Source: Ignavibacteria bacterium
GTDB lineage: Bacteria > Bacteroidota > Ignavibacteria > SZUA-365
Length of the DNA stretch: 64,000 bases
Direction: 5' to 3'
NCBI GenBank assembly: GCA_016720835.1
Contig: JADKJW010000013.1
Span: forward strand, 1-64,000
Part shown: positions 27,017-36,600 of the stretch, piece after piece
Position numbering within the stretch: the stretch's first letter is position 1
Layout of the letters: each line of letters opens with the position of its first letter
The notes under the pieces: generated by a model
The model's database searches: none
What the model saw: only the letters and a program-made list of their open reading frames with translations
Told to the model about the DNA's origin: nothing
Translations under genes and position numbers: made by a program

Positions 27017-29196
27017 ACACCGCGAACATGCTTCCAGCAGCCGAAGCGCGAGCCGCATGCATCGCGCGCCCGGGACGCACATTTCCGGCACGCCGTATCG
27101 CTGCCATCATGCTGATTTCCATGCTCGCCGTGGGCTTCGCACCTTCGACGATGCTCGCGCAGTCGACCGAAGGGTCCAGGACGGTGCCGCATGATCCCGG
27201 CTCCGCTTCCATCTTCGTGCTCGCCAGAGCGGCGGAGGATTCCGTCGTGCTGCGCTGGGCGCCCTCCACGCCACACGCGTGGCGGCTGTGCAACCGGATC
27301 GGGTACACGGTGGTACGGCGTTCGGCTTCCGGCGAGCGGCTGATATTGACTCCGGCCCCGCTGAAGCCCTGGGAACCCGAAGAACTCATGAAGGCGCGGG
27401 AAGAGAATCCCGGAAACCGTTTCATCAGCGTCGCGGCACTCGCATTGTGGAGCGACACGTCGTTGATGGGTCACTCCGACAGTCTGGGTCTGGACACCCT
27501 CGCCGCGAACGCCGAGAAGAACACCCTGCTGCATGGCTACGCCTTGTTCAGCGCCGACAACGACCAGAAAACCGCCACCATGCTGGCCCTGAGAATGGTG
27601 GATCGGTCCGTGCGGAGAGGCGAGCAGTACACGTACACCGTCTCGATCGCCGAAGCGCGCGATTACCGGATAGCGCCGGGAGAAGTGACGGTGACCGCGG
27701 GCGCCGGTCCGCCCGCCATGCCTCCGCCGCGCGCGTTCACCGCGGAAGGTCTCGACGGAAAGATCGAGCTCCGGTGGGAAGCCCCTTCGGAGTATGACTT
27801 CACGGGCTACGACGTGTTCCGCTCCGAGGACGGAGGGACGACCTTCACCAAAATGACGGCCACTCCCATCGTCATACTGAGGAGCGACGAGGGCGCGGTG
27901 GTGCCCGGAGGGTACAGCGACACGACGATCACCAACTACACGTCCTACACATACCGTGTGCAGGGCATTGACGCGTTCGGTTCCAGCGGCGCCGCGGCCG
28001 AGGTGCGCGTGACGGGCAGGGATCTCACTCCGCCGTTCATGCCTTTCGTGAGCAATCCGGAGCAGAAGGGAAACACGATCACGCTGAAGTGGATCATGAA
28101 GGAAGCGCCGCCCGACCTCGCCGGATTCCACATCCTGCGCAGCGCGAAATCCGACAGCGGCTGGCGCCGCATCACCGGCGCCGCGCTGCCGCGCTCGGCG
28201 AATACGTACACGGACCCCGTTCCCGACATCGCGGAGCCCTTCTATGTCGTGTCCGCGATCGACACCGCGGGCAACGCCGCGAATTCGCTTCCGCTGTACG
28301 GGTTCGTCATCGATACGCTCCCGCCCGCCGTGCCCGCGGGACTGACGGGCAGCATCGACAGCAGCGGCGTGGTCACGCTGCGATGGCACGCGAACAGGGA
28401 GCGGAACCTCCTGGGATACCGTGTGCTGTGGGCCAACGCGCTGGATCACGAGTTCTCGCAGCGCACGGGCCAGGTGTGGAAGGACACCGTGTTCGTCGAC
28501 ACCGTGGAGGTCAACACGCTCACCAGCCACGTCTATTACCAGGTCGCCGCCGTCAACTGGAATTACAACCACTCGCTGCCCACCATTCCGCTCGCGCTCG
28601 AGCGGCCGGACGTGGTCCCGCCCGAGGCGCCCGTCCTATCGGACGTGCTCGCTTCAGACACGGCGGTGCTGTTGCACTGGGTGCCTTCGGGCAGCAAGGA
28701 CCTGTTCTCGCACGAGCTCTTCAGGCGCGTGCAGGGAGAACGCGAGTGGGTCCTGATCGCCACGCTGTCCCGAGCTGCCGACAGCTACGTCGACGCGAAG
28801 GTGCGCCTTGGAGTGATGTACGAATACCAGCTGGAGGCGGTGGACAGCAGCGGACTTCGCGCCCGCGCCGAGCTTCCTGTTCAGGCCCGTCCCTACGATA
28901 CGGGTGTGCGTCCCGCGGTGGAGAATCTGAACGCCGTCTACGATGCGGAGCGCAAGGCCGTGGTACTCGACTGGCGGTATTCTCCCCGCGAAGGCGATGC
29001 CGTGTACTACGTCATCTACAGGTCCTTCGAGGATTCGCCTCTGCTCGCCCTCACCTCGGCCGAACTGGGCGGAGCTCGTTTTGTCGATACCTCGCTGGTC
29101 GGAGACGGCGCGTACGTCTACGCCGTACAGGTGATGACGCGCGGCGGCGCGGAATCGCCGCTGAGCGAACGCGCGAGGGTGAAGGCGGGGGAGTAG
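27013..29196 (+). CDS. Secreted fibronectin type III repeat protein
   Basis: The ATG at 27013 overlaps the preceding stop (ATGA), with GGAG eight bases upstream, so translation is probably coupled. An unusually long basic leader precedes the hydrophobic signal core (residues about 28-50, AAIMLISMLAVGF). After a 180-residue N-terminal region come about five FN3 modules, starting near residues 230, 335, 432, 532 and 635 (markers: KIELRWEAPSEYDFTGYDVFRS, split as IELRWEAP and GYDVFRS; TITLKWIMKEAPPDLAG; VTLRWHANRERNLLGY; AVLLHWVPSGSKDLFS; VVLDWRYSP). No T9SS domain or catalytic motif. With the barrel and the TANFOR-like protein it forms one surface system of unknown function. Confidence 0.8.
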   Translation: MNTANMLPAAEARAACIARPGRTFPARRIAAIMLISMLAVGFAPSTMLAQSTEGSRTVPHDPGSASIFVLARAAEDSVVLRWAPSTPHAWRLCNRIGYTVVRRSASGERLILTPAPLKPWEPEELMKAREENPGNRFISVAALALWSDTSLMGHSDSLGLDTLAANAEKNTLLHGYALFSADNDQKTATMLALRMVDRSVRRGEQYTYTVSIAEARDYRIAPGEVTVTAGAGPPAMPPPRAFTAEGLDGKIELRWEAPSEYDFTGYDVFRSEDGGTTFTKMTATPIVILRSDEGAVVPGGYSDTTITNYTSYTYRVQGIDAFGSSGAAAEVRVTGRDLTPPFMPFVSNPEQKGNTITLKWIMKEAPPDLAGFHILRSAKSDSGWRRITGAALPRSANTYTDPVPDIAEPFYVVSAIDTAGNAANSLPLYGFVIDTLPPAVPAGLTGSIDSSGVVTLRWHANRERNLLGYRVLWANALDHEFSQRTGQVWKDTVFVDTVEVNTLTSHVYYQVAAVNWNYNHSLPTIPLALERPDVVPPEAPVLSDVLASDTAVLLHWVPSGSKDLFSHELFRRVQGEREWVLIATLSRAADSYVDAKVRLGVMYEYQLEAVDSSGLRARAELPVQARPYDTGVRPAVENLNAVYDAERKAVVLDWRYSPREGDAVYYVIYRSFEDSPLLALTSAELGGARFVDTSLVGDGAYVYAVQVMTRGGAESPLSERARVKAGE

Positions 29197-29322
29197 GAAA
29201 CGAGGAAACCTGGTCTGCCGGCAGCGTGCCCGCCATGCGTCCGCACTCAAGCGTGGCGGGTCTGCGTGCAGCATCCGCGTCTTCGCCGTACCTTGCGCTC
29301 CAGCATCACCACACAGGCAGTC

Positions 29323-29708
29323 ATGAATAAGCCTCTTTGCGTCATCGGGATAGTGCTCGCAGCGTTACTGTTCCCAGCATCGGTACAGGCCCAGACCGGC
29401 GCGGAAGCAATTCCCTACGGGAACAACACGAGTGCAGGGCACGTCATCACGGTCCGCGGAGCGCGGATCTATTACGAGACGTACGGCAAGGGCAGCGCAT
29501 CCAATGCCCGGTGGTGGTGCTTTCCACCGACAGGGACATCATCCCGGAGGAGCATACGCTCTTCATCTACCGCAGCATTCCGAAGGCGAACCTGTGCATC
29601 TTCACCGGCGAAAATCACTACATGACCGCGAGCAATGCCGCGCTGTTCAATACCACCGTGGCGAAGTACCTCGAGGAGCCCTTCCGCGGTGAGGAACAAC
29701 GGCGGTAA
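29323..29708 (+). pseudogene. Alpha/beta-hydrolase gene collapsed by a large internal deletion
   Basis: The N-terminal piece (from 29323) has a signal peptide ending VQAQ and then AGHVITVRGARIYYETYGKG, the typical start of a secreted alpha/beta hydrolase. Near 29505 the frame changes and the last 65 codons read CPVVVLSTDRDIIPEEHTLF, the late strand/Asp region, followed by a GENHYM block where the catalytic His is expected. The nucleophile elbow and some 130 or more residues are missing. It is not functional. Confidence 0.75.
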
Positions 29709-29921
29709 AACGACATGGACGGGATTTCCCCACCGATGCCCCAGCTGTCCGCCCACCGAAGCGGAGCTCTACGAATCACAGACGGGAAGAGCTGGAGTGA
29801 AGCGAGAGACAGAGCCCGCAACCCGTCCGACGAAGTCCGCCAGCGGCGGACGGAATCAGGAATCCGGCATTCTGCGTCCGGTAATGTGACAGTCCGCGGG
29901 CTGCGTCTTCATGGCCCTTAG

Positions 29922-30121
29922 AAAAATTGCAGTGAAAAGCAGCGGAGCTTGCGAGCGGATTCGACGGGAATCGGACCCGCAAGACATACCGCATACGACG
30001 AGGCCAGCAGTGAGATTTCGAATCCGCCGCAAGCGAAGCGTCGCTTATCACTGCAATTTTTCGTCAGGCATGCTGCTTTTCTTTGGTCCTTTCTTTTGCA
30101 GCGGCAAAAGAAAGGACATTC
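29922..30121. repeat. Long inverted-repeat element ending in hairpin C
   Basis: AAAAATTGCAGTGA (29922-29935) is a perfect inverted repeat of 30048-30061. Inside lie further complementary blocks (GCTTGCGAGCGGATTCGA against TCGAATCCGCCGCAAGC), so the 140-bp segment folds into a long imperfect hairpin. It is followed by hairpin C: a perfect 14-bp stem (GTCCTTTCTTTTGC at 30086-30099, loop AGCG, complement at 30104-30117). The sequence from the right arm through hairpin C recurs at 2312-2391. Looks like a non-autonomous, MITE-like element. Confidence 0.65.
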
Positions 30122-30269
30122 AAGTTGCTCGCGCGATTACCTACAACTGAAGAGGCAATACAAAGGACCATCACTTCGATAGCACACGCAACGATTGCAC
30201 TCCGAAGGACACATCGAATTTGCACCGAGAGAAGCAGCATCAGAAGTGGCTATTCCGTTCTCAACCAGT

Positions 30270-31457
30270 TCAGAGCGCAGCTCTCAGCACCGCGACGATG
30301 TCGTCCCTGCTCAGTGCCGGACGGCCGGGCAGCTTCCCCTCCTTGTTGTGGATGACGCGCAGCGTGTCCGCGGCGTAGGTATCGATCAGTTCGCCCCCGA
30401 TGCCGAGTTCCGACAGACGCGTCGGGCAGCCGATGGAGCGCAGGAAGGCTTCGAAGCGATCGATGCCTTCGCGGGCGGCCGCGTCCGCGTTGCCGCCGTT
30501 GCGGCGCACTCCGAACACGCGTTCGGCGAACTGCGCGAAGCGTTCCGGGCGCGACGCGGCCGCGAAGCGCATCCACGCCGGATTGACCACGGCGAGTCCG
30601 GCGGCGTGCGCGACGTCGTGATGCGCCGAGAGCGTGTGCTCGATCATGTGCACGGGGAAGCCCGCCTGCGTTCCGATCTGCACCCAGCCGTTCAATGCCA
30701 CCACCGACGCCCATTGAATCTGCGTGCGCGCTTCCAGGTCGCTCCCGTCCGCAACGGCCTTCGGACCCCATTCCATCGCCGTCAGGATCACACTTTCGGC
30801 GAAGCGATCCTGCAGCGGCGTGCCGTCCACACCGTTGAAGTAGCCTTCGGTCACATGCGTGATGAGATCGCAGATGCCGTAGGCCGTCTGGTCGGGCGGC
30901 ACTGTCAGGGTCAGTTCGGGATCGACGATCGCCGTTTTCGGAAACAGGACCGGCGCCTGTACGAAGGATTTCTGCGTTGTCCGTTCGTTGGTGATGACGG
31001 CGCCGGAGTTCATTTCCGAACCCGTTGCGGCCAGCGTCGGCACGGTGATGATGGGCAGTGCGCGCACGGGAAGTCTCGGTTTTTTCTCGCCCGCGAAGAA
31101 CATGTCCCACGGCTCGCCCTCGTGGAAGACCATGGCGGCCATCGCCTTCGCGGCGTCCATGCTGCTGCCGCCCCCGAGCGCGATCACGACGTCGCATTGC
31201 TCGTCGCGCGCGGTTTGCGCGCCCCGCAGCACGGTCGAGAGCCTCGGATTCGGTTCCACTCCCTCGCATTCCGTCACGCTGACGCCCGCGGCCTGGAGAC
31301 TTGCAACCGCGCGCTCGAAGGTGCCATTGCGCTTGACGCTGCCTCCGCCGGTCACGAGGAGTGCGCGTGTCCCCGCCGCGCGCGCGGCCTCTCCAAGCCG
31401 TGAAAGCGTCCCTGCGCCAAAAATGATCTTCGTGGGATTCATGAAATCGAATTGCAT
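30270..31457 (-). CDS. Iron-containing alcohol dehydrogenase (butanol dehydrogenase-like)
   Basis: The start at 31457 (MQFDFMNPTKIIFG) follows GGAG five bases upstream; an upstream in-frame ATG has no such site. The 395-residue protein has the group III ADH layout: NAD(P) region with VIALGGGSSMDAAKAMA, the TVPTLAATGSEMN block, and metal-ligand candidates in ICDLITHVTEGYF (Asp, His) and in the GFPVHMIEHTLSAHHDVAHAAG region (two His). It would interconvert an alcohol and an aldehyde in the cytoplasm using NAD(P)H and Fe or Zn. It stands alone, divergent from rsgA. Substrate cannot be told from sequence; YqhD/BdhA-type enzymes are the closest style. Confidence 0.9.
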   Translation of the reverse strand: MQFDFMNPTKIIFGAGTLSRLGEAARAAGTRALLVTGGGSVKRNGTFERAVASLQAAGVSVTECEGVEPNPRLSTVLRGAQTARDEQCDVVIALGGGSSMDAAKAMAAMVFHEGEPWDMFFAGEKKPRLPVRALPIITVPTLAATGSEMNSGAVITNERTTQKSFVQAPVLFPKTAIVDPELTLTVPPDQTAYGICDLITHVTEGYFNGVDGTPLQDRFAESVILTAMEWGPKAVADGSDLEARTQIQWASVVALNGWVQIGTQAGFPVHMIEHTLSAHHDVAHAAGLAVVNPAWMRFAAASRPERFAQFAERVFGVRRNGGNADAAAREGIDRFEAFLRSIGCPTRLSELGIGGELIDTYAADTLRVIHNKEGKLPGRPALSRDDIVAVLRAAL

Positions 31458-31609
31458 GGTCACTCCAATGGATTTCTGATTGCTGCGCCGATTGTCGACA
31501 TGATTCCGCGTGCTGCGTTTGAATGCCAAGCCGGGACCGGCATCAAGTCAAACGCAAAGTACCGCGAAACATGATCCGCTGGTATTCCGGTGCGGACGAA
31601 AAATTCGTG

Positions 31610-31617
31610 TAATTTTG
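31610..31617 (+). promoter_or_regulatory. Bacteroidota-type -7 element upstream of rsgA
   Basis: TAATTTTG fits the TAnnTTTG -7 consensus of Bacteroidota housekeeping promoters and lies about 68 bases before the rsgA start. No convincing -33 element was seen. Confidence 0.4.
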
Positions 31618-31684
31618 CATGGCGTGCTTTCATACGGCGGTACTTCAACATCTCATCCCGACAAGACGCAATCCCACAAAGTCC

Positions 31685-32764
31685 ATGAACCTCTCTGATC
31701 TCGGTTTCGACAACCATCTCCAGGAGCAGGTCGACGCGCTGCAGCGGCCCGACTGCGACATCGTGCGGATCAGCAGGGTGGACCGCGAGCGGTATCTCGC
31801 ATTGCATGCGCAGGGCGAAGCGCAGGCCGAAGCGACGGGCAAGCTGCTCTTCGCGGCGGAATCCGCGCAGGATCTGCCCTGCGTGGGTGACTGGGCCCTG
31901 GCGCAGCTGCACAACGACGGCGAACTGGCCATCATTCACGCGCTGCTGCCGCGCCGCACGTGGCTGCGCCGCAAGGCCGCGGGCGAACGCGTCGACTACC
32001 AGATGATCGCGGCGAACATCGACGCCGCCTTCATCGTGCAGGCCTGCGACGCGAATTTCAATCTGCGCCGCATGGAGCGCTACATCGTCATGGCCGCCGA
32101 GGGACATATCGAGCCGGTGATCCTGCTCAGCAAGAGCGATCTTCTGAGCATCGCGGAAATCGAGGAGCGCGTGGCCGCGATACGCGATGCGCATATCGGC
32201 GCGCGCGTCGCGGTGTTCAGCAGCGTCTCCGCCGATGGCGTGGACGCGCTGCGCGGCATGCTCGAGAAAGGGAAGACCTACTGCCTGCTCGGTTCCTCGG
32301 GCGTCGGCAAGACCACACTGCTCAACCGTCTGCTCGGCGAGGAGGCCTTCGCCACCGCGCCCATACGCGAGAAGGACGGCCGCGGGCGGCACACCACGTC
32401 GAGCAGGCAATTGACCGTGCTCGCGGGTGGCGCGATGATCATCGATACCCCGGGCATGCGCGAGTTGGGTCTGCTCGGTGCGGACGAGGCCATCGAGCTG
32501 AGCTTCGCCGACATCGAGGGCTTCACCGCGGATTGCCGCTTCTCCGACTGCACGCACACCGTGGAAGACGGTTGCGGCGTGCTTGGCGCCCTCGAACGCG
32601 GGGAATTGAGCGAAGAGCGCTACTCCGGGTGGATGAAGCTCAGGCGCGAATCAGCCTGGCACGACATGTCCTACGCCGAGCGCCGCAAGCGGGACAAGGA
32701 TTTCGGCCATATGATGAAGACCATGCTGGATGAACTGGGGATGCGGAAGCCGGGACAGTATTGA
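31685..32764 (+). CDS. rsgA: Ribosome small-subunit-dependent GTPase A
   Basis: A 359-residue protein with an OB-fold N-terminal domain and a circularly permuted GTPase. G4 (LLSKSDLL) comes before G1 (GSSGVGKTTLLNRLLG); G2 (GRGRHTT) and G3 (DTPGMRELGL) follow. A C-terminal zinc-binding region C-x5-C-x-H-x5-C is present (CRFSDCTHTVEDGC). RsgA acts late in 30S maturation, releasing RbfA on GTP hydrolysis. Start chosen at MNLSDLGF (31685), where family homology begins; the frame is open upstream to 31619. Length agrees with YjeQ/RsgA. It is monocistronic by spacing. Confidence 0.95.
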   Translation: MNLSDLGFDNHLQEQVDALQRPDCDIVRISRVDRERYLALHAQGEAQAEATGKLLFAAESAQDLPCVGDWALAQLHNDGELAIIHALLPRRTWLRRKAAGERVDYQMIAANIDAAFIVQACDANFNLRRMERYIVMAAEGHIEPVILLSKSDLLSIAEIEERVAAIRDAHIGARVAVFSSVSADGVDALRGMLEKGKTYCLLGSSGVGKTTLLNRLLGEEAFATAPIREKDGRGRHTTSSRQLTVLAGGAMIIDTPGMRELGLLGADEAIELSFADIEGFTADCRFSDCTHTVEDGCGVLGALERGELSEERYSGWMKLRRESAWHDMSYAERRKRDKDFGHMMKTMLDELGMRKPGQY

Positions 32765-32797
32765 GACGAAGGACTTACGAGCTGGTGTCAAGCATAC

Positions 32798-32826
32798 TTG
32801 ACTATCGATATCGCATTCGCTAGATT
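32798..32826 (+). promoter_or_regulatory. Candidate promoter for the membrane protein gene at 32940
   Basis: TTGACT (32798-32803), 17-base spacer, TAGATT (32821-32826), about 115 bases before the start codon. The spacing is good for either sigma-70 or Bacteroidota primary sigma factor. Confidence 0.4.
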
Positions 32827-32939
32827 CATAATGTGCGGCGGCTGACGCGCGGAAGCATGCTCCCGCGATGATCGCGAAGTGGCGCACGCGGAGCAGGCCC
32901 GGCTGCCAGGAATGGAACACGACCTTCAGGAGCATGACG

Positions 32940-33494
32940 ATGATCTCACCCACGGAAGACGCGCAGCTCAAGTCCTCGAGTGCGAGAAGGGGCCTCCGGG
33001 ATTTGTTCCACTCCACCTTCGGCAATGCCACGAAGGATGAACGCCTCAATGCGATCCGTTACAAAGCCGGATTCGTTTCGTTCCTCGTCACCTACGTGCT
33101 GACATTTGCCGTCCTCATCAGCATGGAATTCGTGGAGGACGCGGAGAGTGTCAGCTATAAAACCCTGCTCATGATTCCCCTGATGGGAGGATTGTTTACG
33201 AACATGATCTACCTGTGGATCAAGCGGTATCCCGAGGCTGTGCAGGAAGTCATGACTCGAGGTTCGGAGGGCAGGAGAAGCGTTCGCACGCAAGTAATCA
33301 ATTCGACAGTGTTTATGGCAATCGGGTTTTTCGCCGGACGTCGACTCTTTCCCTCGTTCTTCGGTTCAACGGGGCTTGTTCCCGATATCGTGTTCTCTTG
33401 CTTGATGGGTGTCTTATTCGGACTGATCATGTGGTGGGAGCTCGCCAGGACGCGGAAGAAGAACGCGACCGCGAGGGAGAACAGCAAGGTCTGA
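32940..33494 (+). CDS. Small integral membrane protein of unknown function
   Basis: The ATG at 32940 is seven bases after GGAG; an ATG six bases earlier is too close to it. The 184-residue product has a charged N-terminal 45 residues, then four hydrophobic spans: GFVSFLVTYVLTFAVLI, LLMIPLMGGLFTNMIYLWI, VFMAIGFFAGRRLF, and IVFSCLMGVLFGLIMWW. It ends in a basic tail. Not recognised as a named family. It is isolated between rsgA and the convergent VWA gene. Confidence 0.65.
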   Translation: MISPTEDAQLKSSSARRGLRDLFHSTFGNATKDERLNAIRYKAGFVSFLVTYVLTFAVLISMEFVEDAESVSYKTLLMIPLMGGLFTNMIYLWIKRYPEAVQEVMTRGSEGRRSVRTQVINSTVFMAIGFFAGRRLFPSFFGSTGLVPDIVFSCLMGVLFGLIMWWELARTRKKNATARENSKV

Positions 33495-33608
33495 CCTCGT
33501 CTCAAAGGCGATCACGAAACACTCGAACGAGACGATTGCTACGAAATTCCTGTTCGTATCCTTCGTTCATTTCGTGTGCTTCGCTATCGCCTTATGAACA
33601 ACGCACCC

Positions 33609-36600
33609 TCATTTCACCACAACAAACTTTCTCACCTGTGTTACACCGCGGCTCACACCGCTGACGAAGTACACGCCTGCAGGCTGGTCCGCGAGCTGGA
33701 AGGCGCTCGATTGCGATGCTGCGGCGCCAAGTTCGCACGCGGGCACGATCACGCGGCCCGAGGCATCGAGAATCGAAATCGTGACGGGATTGCCGCCGAC
33801 TCCACGCGCGCTGATGGATATTGAGCCACTGCTGGGATCGGGAAACACATCGAGCGTCCATGCGAGAGGTCGCGGGAGATCGCCGACAGGCAGCGAACCG
33901 ACGTCGAACGGGTCGGAGAGGCTTCTGCAGCCGAAGGCATTGATTGCGGCCACCATGTACCGACCGGGAGCAGTCAGCGGCAGGAACGCACTCACCGCGC
34001 CGGGAATGGGGACGTCGTTCCTGTACCATTGATTCCGGAAGGCCGGCTGCGTCTGCAGCGTATCATTGCTCCGTGTAATGGACGGTTTCGGCGGCATTGG
34101 GGCGAGTGCGGTAATGACCGAATCGGAAAACCCTTCGCATCCCGCGGTGCTGCGCACGCGGGCCGTCCAGATGCCCTCGCTCGCGACGCGGATGCGACGC
34201 GTGGTGTCGCCGCTGCTCCACCGGTACGATGCATAACCTGCTCCGGCATCGATGGTGAGCGTGTCCCCCATGCAGATCGTGACCTGGCCGCTTGGCGTGA
34301 GGCGCGGGACGGGATTGGGATGCACCGTCACGGTCACCGTGTCCGACACTGCCGACCTTCCCAGACTATCGGTGACGGTGACCCAGTATTTCCCGCTGAC
34401 CTTGATATTCACCGTCGGCACGGTCGGTCCGTGACTCCACTTGTATGTCGAGAACACTCCGCCTGCGTTGAGCTGCACCTGTCCGCCTTCGCAGAAGGAA
34501 AGCGCTCCATTGGCGGCGATGGAGGTTGTGAGGCGAGGGAGCAAGCGCGGGATGACGACGGTCGCGCCGCAATCACCGTGCAGGAACGGTCCGTTCTGCG
34601 TTTCCACGCGCACCAGGTAGCGCTTCTCCACGGGAGTGACGGGATGGCGCACCATCCACTGCTGCTGCCCTTCCATACCCGGCGCGAGCAGCACCGGCAC
34701 GGTGAATTTTTCAGATGCGGCGGGCGAATCCGGCGACGCGTACTCGAGTCCGGCGGGCAGTGTCAACCGCACGCGGATGCTGTCGCTCTGCGCGATCCCG
34801 TTGTTCTTCACCGTCACGGTGATCGGGAAGGGCATCGGGTCGTACTTCTGCTCCGGCTCGTTTGCGGCGATGTCCGGGACGGTGATGGAGCAGCTCGCGA
34901 AGGACGACACCTTCGGCACCAACACGAAGCGCTCGCAGGTGACGGGGGGGTAATTGTCGAACGTTGCGGTGATAGCGATGCGGCAGGTGTCGCTGCCGCC
35001 GCGCTGCTTCGCGTTGAGCTGCCAGCTCACGGCGTTCGATGCCGCGGGTGCGAGACGGCCCACCGATGCGGAGACGGTATCGGTGATCGGATTGACGAGT
35101 TCGAAATCCGTTGATTTGATTGTGATGCGGTACCTCGGCCGGACCACGTCCGCCTGTCCGATATTCGTGATGCTCATGTTCACGGTAAAGGGAGAGGGCA
35201 AGTACGTCTTCGTGGGCTCGTTCCAGAACACGGTTGTCGGCGCGCTCATGGTGCAGGTGACTTCCGGAAGGAGCGGAAGGATGGTGATCTCGCCGTCGAG
35301 CAGCACCGGCTTGCGGCAACCGGCTTCGAAGGACCAGCCCGTCAGATCCAACGGGCTGTGCAGCGTGTCCGTTGTGAACGGGTTCACGACACGGAACGTC
35401 AGTTCCGCGAGCAAGGCGGGGACGGATTGCGTGTTGAGGAGTTTCTTGCCGGCGGTGGTGAATCTGACGGTATCCCGTGACGTCGCGATCGTGATCGGGA
35501 GGCCTTCCAACTGGCTGCCGGGTGGCGTCGAGATGCCTTTGAACTGGAGCCGCGTCGTGTCGAAGCGAACAGAAAACGAGGCGCCGTAGAACAGTTCGTT
35601 GTGCATCTGATCGAGCAGCAGCAACGGCACCTTCGCGTCGGTGTCGCCGAGCGTCTCGCGCTTTCCCAGTTGCAGCCTCGATTGCGTGAACGTCGAGGTA
35701 TCCTTCGGTGCCTGGTACGTCTTCGTTTTCGTGTCCTGTCCGTTGCAGAAATTGATCACCGACAGGTCCACCTTGCGGAACGCGCCGTCCTTGCACGTCG
35801 CGGTGTAGGGGATCACGCATGCCTGAAAGCCCTGATACAGGATCGTCGAAATTTCCTGATAGATCACAGGCAGATTACCGGCACTCGGTGTTTCGTAATA
35901 GCGGCCGCCGGTCTGATCGGCGATCTTTTGCAGGAGGATCGAGTCTACGCTGCCTCCCAGGCCGATGCAGAACACCCGAATTCGATTTCTCGAGGCAAGG
36001 GCGATGATTTCGTCCGGATTCCTGGATGAGGAATTGTCGCCTCCGTCTGTCATTACGACGACTGCGCGGGCGGGATTGACGCCGTTGTTGATCAGTTCGA
36101 GCAGGCCGAAGTAACATCCATCCCACACGGCCGTGGCGCCACTTGCAGGGAGCGTCTTGATCGCGTTGTGGAGCAGATCCTTCCACACGGTCATGCCCTG
36201 TGCGACGGTCACCATGGAGGTGAACCAGATGATGGCGGCCTCATCGCTGACGCCGTCCATGATGTCGACGAAGGCGTTCCCTCCCGCTCTGGCGCCGACA
36301 TTGTTGGACCCGGCCATGCTTCCGCTGGCATCGAATACGAGCGCCGCCGAAATCGCAACTCGCATGGTGGGATCGGGACACCACAGGTCGAACTGCCCGA
36401 CCTCCACCCCGTTCTCGTACACCTTGAAGAAGCGCTTGTCCGTGAAATACGCCGGCTGGCCGTTGCAGGCCGTTGTGAAGAACAGCGCAATCGTCGGCCA
36501 GTTGTTCGCGATGCGCTTGAAATTCAACTGCGGCTGGGTCCGTGCTTCGGGTGTTGCGGCGCCGAACAGCGCGATGAGCACTACGATGAACAGGGAGACG

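Noticed and set aside
29229..29260. Terminator after the FN3 gene (CCCGCCA/TGGCGGG)
   Set aside because: Only a 7-bp stem, 18-base loop and no U-tract; too weak to annotate.
29950..30030. tRNA-like T-arm (TTCGAATCC) on either strand
   Set aside because: Explained by the arms of the inverted-repeat element; no acceptor, D or anticodon arm can be drawn.
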